The notes under the pieces are model-generated. The model ran no database searches. It had not been told where the DNA came from and worked only from the letters and a program-made list of their open reading frames with translations. Of a stretch of 64,000 nucleotides of DNA, positions 35,885 through 44,781 are shown piece by piece. Location: NCBI RefSeq assembly GCF_000801955.1, contig NZ_JSZO01000030.1:1-64000 (forward strand). The letters are read 5' to 3'. The translations under genes and the position numbers were made by a program. The stretch is from Ralstonia sp. A12. GTDB taxonomy: Bacteria; Pseudomonadota; Gammaproteobacteria; Burkholderiales; Burkholderiaceae. Numbering within the stretch: the first letter of the stretch is position 1; each line of letters opens with the position of its first letter.

Positions 35885-38412
35885 GGCAACTGAATGTGAA
35901 ACCCGCGCGCGCATTCCAGCAACGCATTCCGGCGCGCATGGCGATGGCTGCGTTGGCGGGCGCGCTGTGCGCACCAACGCTGCTGCACGCGCAATCGCAT
36001 GGCGCCCAGCCATTGCCGCTGGCCGGTGCCGCCTATCGTGTTGCCCAGCAGGCCTACGATGCCTGCAAGCGCCGTGCGTATAGCAGTTGCGTGGCACTGG
36101 CGCGTGAGGCGATTCGGCAGCGTCCTGACGTCATGTCACTCCACCTGTTGCTGGCCGATGCGCTGGCAGCGCAACGCCAATATGGGGAGGCCGGGCGTGT
36201 GCTCAACGGCGCCGTTGCGCGTTTCGGCCCTGACCGGCAGCTCGTCGAGCAGCGCAAGCGCGTTGCCGCCTTGCGGGCACCTGCCAACGCTGCAGGGCAC
36301 GCGCAGGCCAAGGATGAGGAGGGCGGTGCACTGCTGACCGGCGCGGCGCTGGAAGCGGCCAAGAGCGCTTACCAAGCCTACAACGCCAAGGACTTTGCAG
36401 GCGCCGTGCGGTACGCCAACGAGGTGATTGTGCTGCGTCCGGACCTGAAGCGTTTTCGTTTGTTGCTGATCGATGCCTCCAGCGCCGCTGGCGATGACGC
36501 CGCTGCGTGGGACGCCGACATGGCCGCCGTCCGCCAGTTTGGCGACAGCGAACCACTGCGCATCCGCCGCGAATTCATTGGCGTCGGCCTGGGCATGAAG
36601 GTGGCCGAGGCGGCGCTCAATGCGCGCCAGTCGGGCCGGGCAGACGATGTGGCGCGTGCCATCGAGCTGGCGCGTCAGGCGGTCGTCTATGCACCGGCAC
36701 GTTTTGACTACCGCCTGCAGCTCATCGACGGGCTGCTTGCCACGAGCGATCTCGCTGGCATGGAGCGCGCGATGGACGACGCTATCGCCTACGACGATAC
36801 GGAAATCATGGCCTGGACGCTGCGCGGCTACGCACGCGCGGCACAGGGCAAGTCGGCGGCAGCCAACGCTGACCTGGCGCAAGCGGCCAAGCAGACCGAT
36901 GCCACCGCGGCGGTGCGGCGTTCGATGCAGACCATCGCCGCCGATATCTGGCTGGCCCAGGGCGAGCCGCAGCGCGTGATCGACATGCTCGGCAATCTCA
37001 AGCCGATCGACGACGACACGGATTCGCTCATCACCATGCGCGTACACAGTGCGCGCCTGCAGTTGGCAACTGCGTCGGCAGCAACGGCCACACCGGCCCC
37101 GTCTGCCGAGGCGATCACGCAGCGCGTGGCGGTGGCGGCTCGCCCAGTGATCGACTGTGCCAGCAGTGAGTTCGGATCGGACTGCGATCTGTATCCGGCA
37201 GACGCCGGCTTCGCGCCGGCACAGGCGGCAGCCCGCGCCACCGAGGCAAAAGACACCAAGCTGGCGCTTGAGTATGCCCGTCAGGCTGTGCAGGCCGCGC
37301 CGCAGGACGCACAGCACCGCGTTGATCTGGTCAACGCGCTGATTGACGCCAAGCAGGAGCGGGCAGCAACACGCGAATCGAAGGCGATTGTTGACGACGG
37401 GCTGCTCGATGCGCTGCCACCGCTTTCCGCTGCGTATATCGCGCAGCGTGCAGGCGATGATCAGACCGCTTCCGACCTGTTCGAGCGCGCTGACAAGATC
37501 ACGCCGCTGTCGATCGACGAGCGTACCGATGCCGCTTACTCGGCCATGGCAGCGCGTCGCAACCAGCTTGCCATTCAGCATCTGGAAAGCGCCATCGATG
37601 CGGGTCTGGCGCCGCCGGAGGGCGATGACCCACCGCCCACGCCGCAGGCCATGCTCGACATGCGCGAGGCCCATGCAGACGCCACGCGCAACTGGGGCTT
37701 CGACGCGACGCTCAGCTACCGTGGCGGCGGCATGCCATCAGGCCCGCTGCTGGCCACCACGCCGGGCGATGCCAACGCGTGGCAGTTGGGTGTGGAAGGG
37801 TACTGGCGCCCATTTGGCCCGCTGGGTGACCGGATGTTCGAGGTCTATGCGCGCGCCTTCGAGAGCTTTGGCGTCAAGGGCGGTGAAGCCAGCGGCGCCC
37901 AGACACTGCAGGCTGCGGTGGGCGTGCGGGTTAAACCGTTTGCCGATGTGAATGCGATCTTCGCCATCGAACGCGTCATCCCGATCGGTTCCGCCGCCAA
38001 CGGCGATTGGCTTGCGCGCGCCGCGTATTCCGACGGCTTCGGCACTGAGCGCCGCATCGACGTTCCGTCGTGGTGGACGGGGCGCTTCTATGCAGAAGCC
38101 GGGCGCTACCTGCAGGCCGGCACCAACTACGCCACCACCAACGCCGAGTTAGGCCGCACCTATCGCATTGACCGCGTCAGCTCGCGCTGGACGGTGTTCC
38201 CGTACGTCGTCATCGGCGCGGACTACGACAGCAGCGTCAACGGCAGCGTGCCGATCGGCGCGGGGGTGGGGGTGTCGACGCGTTACGTCTTCCGCGAGAG
38301 CAAGTACGACGCACCGCAGTCGTATGTCGACCTGTCCTTGCAATACCGCTTCAAGCTGGCCGGCGATGACCGGGCCCGCGGAGTGTTCTTCAACGCCATC
38401 TATTCCTATTGA
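35881..38412 (+). CDS. nfrA: NfrA-type outer-membrane TPR/beta-barrel protein
   Basis: The 843-residue product has a signal peptide (end near LLHAQS, residue 39). A long alpha-helical region with TPR-like repeats follows (residues about 45-580, e.g. YDACKRRAYSSCVALAREAI). The C-terminal about 260 residues have the amphipathic-strand pattern of an outer-membrane barrel and end in aromatic FFNAIYSY. This matches the bacteriophage N4 adsorption protein A layout, where the barrel exports the glycan and the TPR part spans the periplasm. It overlaps nfrB by 4 bp. In E. coli NfrA is the N4 phage receptor, so this protein could also be a phage receptor here. Confidence 0.83.
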   Translation: MRQLNVKPARAFQQRIPARMAMAALAGALCAPTLLHAQSHGAQPLPLAGAAYRVAQQAYDACKRRAYSSCVALAREAIRQRPDVMSLHLLLADALAAQRQYGEAGRVLNGAVARFGPDRQLVEQRKRVAALRAPANAAGHAQAKDEEGGALLTGAALEAAKSAYQAYNAKDFAGAVRYANEVIVLRPDLKRFRLLLIDASSAAGDDAAAWDADMAAVRQFGDSEPLRIRREFIGVGLGMKVAEAALNARQSGRADDVARAIELARQAVVYAPARFDYRLQLIDGLLATSDLAGMERAMDDAIAYDDTEIMAWTLRGYARAAQGKSAAANADLAQAAKQTDATAAVRRSMQTIAADIWLAQGEPQRVIDMLGNLKPIDDDTDSLITMRVHSARLQLATASAATATPAPSAEAITQRVAVAARPVIDCASSEFGSDCDLYPADAGFAPAQAAARATEAKDTKLALEYARQAVQAAPQDAQHRVDLVNALIDAKQERAATRESKAIVDDGLLDALPPLSAAYIAQRAGDDQTASDLFERADKITPLSIDERTDAAYSAMAARRNQLAIQHLESAIDAGLAPPEGDDPPPTPQAMLDMREAHADATRNWGFDATLSYRGGGMPSGPLLATTPGDANAWQLGVEGYWRPFGPLGDRMFEVYARAFESFGVKGGEASGAQTLQAAVGVRVKPFADVNAIFAIERVIPIGSAANGDWLARAAYSDGFGTERRIDVPSWWTGRFYAEAGRYLQAGTNYATTNAELGRTYRIDRVSSRWTVFPYVVIGADYDSSVNGSVPIGAGVGVSTRYVFRESKYDAPQSYVDLSLQYRFKLAGDDRARGVFFNAIYSY

Positions 38413-38416
38413 TCCT

Positions 38417-39157
38417 ATGCCACGTTGCATGACATTGACTGACCTGATGCGCGCGCTGGGCGCCGTGCTCGTGCTGGGCGTGCCCGCCGCCGCGCACGCT
38501 GCCGCGCAGGATGTTGCCGGCCTGTACGGTCCGCAGCCGCCTGCCAATGCCACGTATGTGCGCGTGGTCAACCTGGCCGCGCAACCTGCCCGCGTGACGC
38601 TGCCCGGCAGCGAGGCTGCACAAACGGTGGCGGCCGGCGCATCGACGCGACTGAGCGTCGTGACGCCGGGCACACCGCTGCGCGTGACGGTTGACGGACG
38701 GGAGCCCGCACAGGCCGCTGCTGCCGCTGCCGCCGATGCAGCAGGCGCGGCATCGGCCAGCGATGCCACGGCCGGCCAGGCCATCACCGTGGTGCTTACG
38801 CGTGAAGCCCAGGGCTGGCGCGCCACGCGCGTGGCCAATCCGCAGGAGCGCTTGGATGCCATGCGCGCCACGCTGCGCGTCTACAACTTTGCAGGCGCCT
38901 GCGCAGGAAAGATCGCCGTGGCCGATGGTGGCCCGACCGTGTTTGCGCAGGTGCCTGCAGGCACGCAGCAGGCGCGCGCCATCAACCCGATTTCTGCGCG
39001 CCTGACGGGCAGCTGCGGCACCGCTACCACAGCGCCGCTGCAACTGCCGGCGCTGGCCGCTGGTGACAGCTACAGCCTGTTCCTGGCCGGCGATGCCGCC
39101 AAGCCCGTGCTCACCGGCGTGCGCGACGACCTTGCCTGGCCGCCCGCCAAGAAGTGA
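38417..39157 (+). CDS. AlgF-like periplasmic O-acetylation protein
   Basis: The product (246 aa) has a signal peptide ending near AAHAAAQ. Two domains with an AlgF-like pattern follow: LYGPQPPANATYVRVVNLAA and the second-half ATLRVYNFAGAC, each a beta-sandwich-style segment, separated by an Ala-rich stretch at about residues 100-120. AlgF helps pass acetyl groups during alginate O-acetylation. Position directly before AlgJ/AlgX/AlgI-like genes supports the call. The ATG lies 4 bp after the nfrA stop and no ribosome site is obvious; a second ATG at 38429 is possible. Confidence 0.77.
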   Translation: MPRCMTLTDLMRALGAVLVLGVPAAAHAAAQDVAGLYGPQPPANATYVRVVNLAAQPARVTLPGSEAAQTVAAGASTRLSVVTPGTPLRVTVDGREPAQAAAAAAADAAGAASASDATAGQAITVVLTREAQGWRATRVANPQERLDAMRATLRVYNFAGACAGKIAVADGGPTVFAQVPAGTQQARAINPISARLTGSCGTATTAPLQLPALAAGDSYSLFLAGDAAKPVLTGVRDDLAWPPAKK

Positions 39158-39186
39158 ACCTCACCACCGAATCTGAAGGCCTCATC

Positions 39187-40239
39187 ATGACCGCATTGCT
39201 TCGTTCGCCGTTCGGCCCCAACAGTCAGTCCGTCGATGCCCGTCGCCGCCGCGTGCTGTTCTCGCTGGGGGCTGCGCCCTTGGCCGGTGCACTGGCCGGG
39301 TTGCCCACTCTCAGCCTTGCTGTGCTGGGCACGCAAGCGCCTGCCACCAAGGTGCAGACCATCATCGAAGGGCGCGACCGCTGGCTGTTCCCCGGTTGGG
39401 AAAGCCTGACCGATGACGACACCGGTGCCTGCCTGCAGGTGCTCGACCTCATCCGCAAGGCGGCCGACAAGCTCAGCGCGAGCGACATCCGCACGGTGAT
39501 CGTCATCGCACCGCTCAAGGCGCGCGCCTACGCCGACAAGCTGCCCGACGGCACGACGCTGTCGTCCGCAGTGAAAGGCCGCTACGCAGCACTGGCAACA
39601 CATGCCGGCAAGATCGGGCTCGACCTGGTGGATGCGGAAGCCGCCATTGCCACCGTCAACCCGACCGACGACACAACGTTCATCCGCGCCGACTACCACT
39701 GGTCGGGCCGCGCCGCCGAGGCCAACGCCGCTGCCACTGCCAAGCTGCTGCAGGCACGTGGCTTGTTCACCGAGCGCACCGGTGGCGGCACGCGGCTCGG
39801 CAAATGGACCGAAGAAATCAGCTACGGCGATCTGGCCGACCTGCTGCCGCCCGAAAAGAAAAAGGCTGTCGGCAAGGACCATTTCTTCGTGCGTCAGGCC
39901 GGCAACAGCAAGGACCTGCTCGATAGCGCGCCCCCGGTTGTGCAGGTGGTCGGCAACAGCATGGTGCAGCCGTACCTTGGTTTTCCGCAGAAGCTCTCGA
40001 ATGCGATCGACACCCCCGTTGGCCTGACCTGGACCTTCGGCAACGTTGGCCCGTGGAAGACGCTGCTGAACTATCTGGAGTCGCCTGCGTTCAAGTCCGG
40101 CAAGATCAAGGCGCTGGTTTGGCAGTTCAATGAGGGCCAGATGATGAACGGCCCGAATGCAGCCACGCAGTGGGATGCCGCCTCGATCATGGCGGAAGAC
40201 GCATGGCTTGCTCGCCTGGACAAGGCGCTGGCGCGATGA
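39187..40239 (+). CDS. AlgJ-like O-acetyltransferase (SGNH-type)
   Basis: The 350-residue product begins with an Arg-rich n-region (RRRRVLFSLGAA) and a hydrophobic helix, so it is exported or anchored in the inner membrane. The AlgX/AlgJ-family catalytic set is visible: DYHWSG (Asp169, His171) and VGNSMVQ (Ser257). These enzymes carry O-acetyl from AlgI to the polymer. The ATG at 39187 has GAAGG 8 nt upstream; a GTG at 39154 overlapping the previous stop is less likely. Its stop overlaps the next gene's start (ATGA). One of two such proteins in the operon. Confidence 0.8.
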   Translation: MTALLRSPFGPNSQSVDARRRRVLFSLGAAPLAGALAGLPTLSLAVLGTQAPATKVQTIIEGRDRWLFPGWESLTDDDTGACLQVLDLIRKAADKLSASDIRTVIVIAPLKARAYADKLPDGTTLSSAVKGRYAALATHAGKIGLDLVDAEAAIATVNPTDDTTFIRADYHWSGRAAEANAAATAKLLQARGLFTERTGGGTRLGKWTEEISYGDLADLLPPEKKKAVGKDHFFVRQAGNSKDLLDSAPPVVQVVGNSMVQPYLGFPQKLSNAIDTPVGLTWTFGNVGPWKTLLNYLESPAFKSGKIKALVWQFNEGQMMNGPNAATQWDAASIMAEDAWLARLDKALAR

Positions 40240-41411
40240 GCGACGGGCTCGCACGCTCGCCTGCAACCGCGCTGCCAGGGGAAGCGCCGGCAGAGGCTGC
40301 GCCACCGGACCGGTCCGCGTTCTGGCATCGGGCTGTGGCGTGGCTGGTGGCGTTGCTTCTGGCTGTCGGTTTGGGCATGGCCGTGGTAGCACTCGCGCGA
40401 CAGGCCGATAGCGGCGAGCCGTTCAATTGGAGCGGATGGCGTGATGGTACGTTGGGCCATCAGGTTGAAGGTGCCATCGATGTGCCGTATGCCCGCATGC
40501 TGCACCGCTGGCAGGCAGCGGTGCGCTATCGCGTGCTGGGCGATCTCGGGCCACAGGTGCGCGAGGGTTGCCCGGGCTGGCTCTTTTACGCCGATGGATT
40601 GCGCCCGCCCCCGGCTGCGGCCGGGCGGGTGCGGCAGGTGGGTGTGCCCGGTGCCGATGCGTTGCTCGATGCGCGCATCGCGACACTGCACCGCTATGCC
40701 GACGCGCTGCGCAAAGACGGCATTCGCCTGGTGGTCGTGACGGTGCCTGACAAGGCACGCGTTGAGGCGCAGGCCTTATGCGGCCTGCACCAGGACGCCC
40801 GCATGACGCAGCGCCTGACTGGATGGCAACAAGCGCTGGACGCTGCCGGTGTCGCACGCATTGAATTGCTGCCCGCGTTGCAACAGGCAAGCCCCGCGTA
40901 CTTCCGCACCGATGTGCACTGGAATGCAAGCGGCGCGCAGGCTGCTGCCAACGTGATCGGCGCAGCTGTGCTGCCGTTGCTGGGGGGGCGAGGCGAGGCA
41001 GGCTTCGAGCACCAACAGGGGCCGGTGGAGCCACGCGTCGGCGATCTGCTTACGCTGAGCGGTCTGGGCGACGTGCCCGACGCATGGCGCCCGGCGCCCG
41101 ATCAGGTGACGCCGCAAACTATCGGCGTGGTGCATTCGGGTGGCCTGCTGGATGACGCACCGCCGGTGGAAGTCATGCTGGCAGGCAGCTCGTTCTCGCG
41201 GCGCAGTGAGTTTGCCGGGCGTCTGGGCGAACAGCTTGGCCGCGAGGTCTGGAACGTGAGCCTGGACGATGGCCAGTTCGACCGGGCCATGCAGGCCATG
41301 TGGGACAAACGCGCCACCTGGCCCAAGAGCGTGCGCGTGCTGGTGTGGGAAATGTCGGAAGACGCGCTGCACCTGCCGGTGAAGAACACTGCTATCGGCG
41401 CAAGCCATTGA
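40236..41411 (+). CDS. Second AlgJ/AlgX-like SGNH acyltransferase
   Basis: The 391-residue product has an N-terminal membrane helix (about 34-54) and a periplasmic SGNH domain. DVHWNASG gives Asp226 and His228, and AGSSFSRR gives the likely nucleophile Ser319. It differs clearly from the AlgJ-like protein upstream, so it is not a recent duplicate. With two SGNH enzymes the operon may place two kinds of acyl group (acetate and perhaps D-alanine), or one may pass acyl groups to the other as in AlgJ/AlgX. Overlaps the previous gene by 4 bp and ends 7 bp before algI. Confidence 0.78.
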   Translation: MSDGLARSPATALPGEAPAEAAPPDRSAFWHRAVAWLVALLLAVGLGMAVVALARQADSGEPFNWSGWRDGTLGHQVEGAIDVPYARMLHRWQAAVRYRVLGDLGPQVREGCPGWLFYADGLRPPPAAAGRVRQVGVPGADALLDARIATLHRYADALRKDGIRLVVVTVPDKARVEAQALCGLHQDARMTQRLTGWQQALDAAGVARIELLPALQQASPAYFRTDVHWNASGAQAAANVIGAAVLPLLGGRGEAGFEHQQGPVEPRVGDLLTLSGLGDVPDAWRPAPDQVTPQTIGVVHSGGLLDDAPPVEVMLAGSSFSRRSEFAGRLGEQLGREVWNVSLDDGQFDRAMQAMWDKRATWPKSVRVLVWEMSEDALHLPVKNTAIGASH

Positions 41412-41418
41412 GGCCGAG

Positions 41419-43032
41419 ATGCTATTCAACTCGTTCATTTTCCTGACGCTGTTCCTGCCGGTTTCGATTGCCGGCTATTACCTGCTGGGTGCGCGCTCGC
41501 CGCGTGCGGCGTCGGTCTGGCTGTGCGTTGCGTCGTTCCTGTTCTACGGGTGGTGGAACCCGTCGTTCGTGCTGTTGCTCACGTTGTCGATCGCGTTCAA
41601 CTTTGCGATGAGCTGGCTGATCCTCAGCAACCCGGCGGGGTCGCGTGCGCACCGCGCGTGGCTGGCCTTCGCCATCGTTGTCGATCTGGCGGTGCTGGTG
41701 CGCTACAAATACCTGGCCGCACTGCTTGGCCTGGTGGTGAACGCGGCCGACATCATGCCGGCCGGCTGGGTTGCCGTGGCGATGGAGGACGTGGCGCTGC
41801 CGCTGGGCGTGTCGTTCTTCACTTTCACGCAGATCGGCTATCTGCTCGACTGCAACGCGGGCATCGTCAAGGAGCGTGATCCGCTGGGCTTCATCCAGTT
41901 CGTCACGTTCTTCCCGCACCTGATTGCGGGCCCCATCCTGCACCACAAGGAAATGATGACGCAGTTCGCGCGCCCCGAGACGTACCGGCTGCGCGCGGAG
42001 AACCTGTCCATCGGCCTGACCATGTTCACCTGCGGGCTGGCCAAGAAACTGCTGCTGGCCGACGCGATTGCGCCGTACGCCGATCATGGCTTTGCTGCAC
42101 CGCACGAGCTGCAGATGCTGGCAGCCTGGGGCACCTGTCTGGCGTATGCCATGCAGCTCTACTTCGACTTCTCGGGGTACTCCGACATGGCGATGGGGCT
42201 GGCGAAGATGTTCGGGGTGCGCTTCCCGCTCAACTTCAATTCGCCATTCAAGGCCGGCAGCATCATCGAGTTCTGGCAGCGCTGGCATATGACGCTCACG
42301 CGCTACCTGACCAGCTACCTCTACTACCCGATGGCGATGCGCATCAACCGCGCACGCATGAGCAGCGGCAAGTCGACGGGGCGGCTGGCGCAGCGCTCGG
42401 TGGACGGCTTTGCGGCAACCGTGGCCGTCCCGACCTTCTACACCATGGGTCTGGCCGGTGTCTGGCATGGGGCAGGGCTGCAGTACCTCATCTACGGCCT
42501 GCTGCATGCGGCCTTCCTGAGCGTCAACCACGGTTGGCGTGCGTGGCAGGCAGCACGCGCGCCAGCCGGTGCGCCGGCACAGCCTGCACCGCCCACGCCG
42601 CTGCGCCATGCAGGCAATGTGCTGCTGACGTTCGTTGCTGCGCTGGTCGCGTTCGTCTTCTTTCGCGCGCACGGTGTGCATGACGCGCTGCAGATGCTGG
42701 GCGGCATGGTTGGCCTGCGCGGCATCGAGCCACTGGGTTGGCCCGCCTGGGGCGAAGCCGGCATGACCGGCCTGGAGTGGCTGCGCATCGTGCTGGGCCG
42801 CTCAATGCTGGCGCTGCAGATCGTGGTGATGCTGGCCATCGTCTGGTGCCTGCCCAACGTGCATCAATGGATGGGCCAATTTTCACCGGCGCTGGAGCGT
42901 CCTGCCAACGCTGCGGCTTCACGTTTTGCGTGGCGGCCTTCGCTGCGCTGGAGCGTTGTCATCGTCGGCCTGCTGCTGTTTTGCATGGCGCAGTTGCACG
43001 GCGAAGTGCGCTTTCTCTATTTCCAATTCTGA
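41419..43032 (+). CDS. algI: AlgI-like MBOAT acyltransferase
   Basis: The 537-residue product is a polytopic membrane-bound O-acyltransferase. The N-terminal MLFNSFIFLTLFLPV is typical of AlgI; the MBOAT core follows, with FPHLIAGPILHHKEMM, QLYFDFSGYSDMAMGLA, His290 in WQRWHMTL and the catalytic His350 in LAGVWHGAG. AlgI moves acyl groups from the cytoplasm to periplasmic acceptors; DltB belongs to the same superfamily and does so with D-alanyl-DltC. The DltC- and DltA-like genes directly downstream make a DltB-like role for this protein possible. Confidence 0.9.
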   Translation: MLFNSFIFLTLFLPVSIAGYYLLGARSPRAASVWLCVASFLFYGWWNPSFVLLLTLSIAFNFAMSWLILSNPAGSRAHRAWLAFAIVVDLAVLVRYKYLAALLGLVVNAADIMPAGWVAVAMEDVALPLGVSFFTFTQIGYLLDCNAGIVKERDPLGFIQFVTFFPHLIAGPILHHKEMMTQFARPETYRLRAENLSIGLTMFTCGLAKKLLLADAIAPYADHGFAAPHELQMLAAWGTCLAYAMQLYFDFSGYSDMAMGLAKMFGVRFPLNFNSPFKAGSIIEFWQRWHMTLTRYLTSYLYYPMAMRINRARMSSGKSTGRLAQRSVDGFAATVAVPTFYTMGLAGVWHGAGLQYLIYGLLHAAFLSVNHGWRAWQAARAPAGAPAQPAPPTPLRHAGNVLLTFVAALVAFVFFRAHGVHDALQMLGGMVGLRGIEPLGWPAWGEAGMTGLEWLRIVLGRSMLALQIVVMLAIVWCLPNVHQWMGQFSPALERPANAAASRFAWRPSLRWSVVIVGLLLFCMAQLHGEVRFLYFQF

Positions 43033-43050
43033 CCGCGCTTAATCGCAACC

Positions 43051-43293
43051 ATGACCATGACTCAAACCGAAACCCTGCAGGCCGATGTGAAAGCGCTCGT
43101 CGAGAGCGTTGTCATGCGCACGGTCGAACCCGGCACGCCGCTCATCGAATCGGGCCTGGTCGATTCCGTCCTGGCGGTCGAGATCGTGATGGCGGTCGAA
43201 GTGCAGTTTGGCGCGCGCGTGCCACCCACGGAAATTGCCGAGCATCTGGCCTCGGTCAATGCACTGGCAGCGTATATCCAATCCACCAGATAG
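43051..43293 (+). CDS. Acyl carrier protein, DltC-like
   Basis: The 80-residue acidic protein has the carrier-protein helix pattern and a phosphopantetheine site in ESGLVDSVLAVEI with Ser39. The size and position before a DltA-like ligase fit DltC, the D-alanyl carrier protein. It could instead carry another acyl group loaded by the ligase. It sits between the MBOAT gene (18 bp upstream) and the ligase (9 bp downstream, GGAGAGG ribosome site), so expression is tightly linked. Confidence 0.83.
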   Translation: MTMTQTETLQADVKALVESVVMRTVEPGTPLIESGLVDSVLAVEIVMAVEVQFGARVPPTEIAEHLASVNALAAYIQSTR

Positions 43294-43302
43294 GAGAGGG
43301 CC

Positions 43303-44781
43303 ATGCGGTTCGATCTTCATACGGGTACCTTTGTCGATACCGGGCTGCGGCCCGACCACGATGCGGTGATCGGCGCCGATCGCACGCTCACCTGGCAAGC
43401 GCTGGCGGTAGAAGCGGCTGCCTGGTGTGAGCAGGCACGCGCCGCGGGCTTTGCTGCTGACGTGCCGGTCATCATCCGCGGGCACAAGGAGGCGGCGTTC
43501 TTCGTGGCCATTGCCGGTGCGCTGATGCTGGGCGCGCCCTTCGTGCCGCTCGACACGATCTACCCCGACGAGCGCATGGACCGCATTGCGCGCACATTGA
43601 GCGCGCACGCCTACTACGACGCGCGCACCGCAACCTTCGAGCCCCTGCCGCATGGCAGCAGTCCGCAACCGTTGCAAGAAAAAGGGCTGGCCTACGTGCT
43701 GTTCACCTCGGGCACCACGGGCGAGCCCAAAGGCGTACAGATTGGCCGCGAGAGCGTGCACACCCTGGTCGACTGGATGGCGCACGACTTTGGGTTGGGC
43801 ACGGCGCCGGTGTTCCTGAATCAGGCGCCGTTCAGCTTCGACTTGTCGATGTACGAGGTAATGGCCACGCTCGCGCTGGGCGGCGGCGTGGTGCTGGCCT
43901 CCCGCGAGGCCATTACCCAGGGCGATGCTTTCCTGAAGATGCTGGCCGCGCACGGCGTGACGACGTGGGTTTCGACCCCGTCATTTGCCCAGCAGCAATT
44001 GCTGCAACCGGATTTCTCGGGAAAGGGGTTGCCCACGCTCGACACCTTCCTGTTCTGCGGCGAGGTGCTCCCCGTGACGCTGGCACGTCACTTGCGACAG
44101 CGTTTTCCGAACGCGCGCATCATCAACACCTACGGCCCCACCGAGGCCACGGTTGCCACCACGTGGATCGTGGTGGACGATGCCATGCTTGCCGGTACAG
44201 ACAAGCTGCCCATCGGCTACCCCAAGCGCGGCAGCGAAGTCTTCGTGCAAGACGGTGAACTGTGCATTGCCGGCCCGCATGTGATGCGGGGCTATCTGAA
44301 CCGCGAAGACCTCAATGCCACGCGCATGTTCTCGCACAACGGCACGCGCGGATTTCGCACCGGCGACCTGGGCGCGGTGGACGAGCATGGCCGCCTGTTC
44401 TGCCATGGCCGGATGGACGACCAGGTCAAGGTGGGCGGCTACCGTATCGAGCTGTTGGAGATCGACGCCGCGCTGGGCAAGCTGCCCGGCGTGCAGAGTG
44501 CCGCAGCGGTGCCATTGCGGCGGCCCGATGGGTCGGTGGCGCGCATTGTCGGTTTTGTGCAGCCCGCGTCAGGCGATGCGCAGTCGCCGTTCTTGCCGCA
44601 AGACTGGAAGGCATCGCTGGGTGAGGCGCTGCCGCCGTATATGATCCCGTCGGAGTTGATTCCGCGGCAAACGTTGCCGGTGTCGGTCAACTTCAAGATC
44701 GATCGCGCCAAGCTGGCGCAGGATTACCGTGACATGCAACTCAACCCGATCCGCCAAACCGAGGGCAAGCACAATGCCTGA
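43303..44781 (+). CDS. DltA-like D-alanine--carrier protein ligase
   Basis: The 492-residue AMP-forming ligase has P-loop TSGTTGEPKG (135-144), NQAPFSFDLSMYEV, VSTPSFAQQ, TFLFCGEVLP, NTYGPTEATVA and the C-terminal NFKIDR with catalytic Lys465. Asp180 (SFDLS) and Cys252 (FLFCGE) match the positions that in Bacillus DltA bind the amino group and set D-alanine stereoselectivity. By overall pattern it is much nearer DltA than acetyl-CoA or aryl-CoA ligases. It should load D-alanine on the small carrier protein before it. The Dlt system is known mainly for teichoic acids in Gram-positives; in this operon the acceptor would be the exopolysaccharide. No DltX or DltD gene is visible; the SGNH proteins may stand in for DltD. 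Confidence 0.85.
   Translation: MRFDLHTGTFVDTGLRPDHDAVIGADRTLTWQALAVEAAAWCEQARAAGFAADVPVIIRGHKEAAFFVAIAGALMLGAPFVPLDTIYPDERMDRIARTLSAHAYYDARTATFEPLPHGSSPQPLQEKGLAYVLFTSGTTGEPKGVQIGRESVHTLVDWMAHDFGLGTAPVFLNQAPFSFDLSMYEVMATLALGGGVVLASREAITQGDAFLKMLAAHGVTTWVSTPSFAQQQLLQPDFSGKGLPTLDTFLFCGEVLPVTLARHLRQRFPNARIINTYGPTEATVATTWIVVDDAMLAGTDKLPIGYPKRGSEVFVQDGELCIAGPHVMRGYLNREDLNATRMFSHNGTRGFRTGDLGAVDEHGRLFCHGRMDDQVKVGGYRIELLEIDAALGKLPGVQSAAAVPLRRPDGSVARIVGFVQPASGDAQSPFLPQDWKASLGEALPPYMIPSELIPRQTLPVSVNFKIDRAKLAQDYRDMQLNPIRQTEGKHNA

Noticed and set aside
30972-36097. Very long minus-strand frames (30972-33557 and 33443-36097) opposite the bcsB- and nfrB-like genes
   Set aside because: No domain or signal can be read in them, while the plus strand carries clear families; they are codon-bias shadows.
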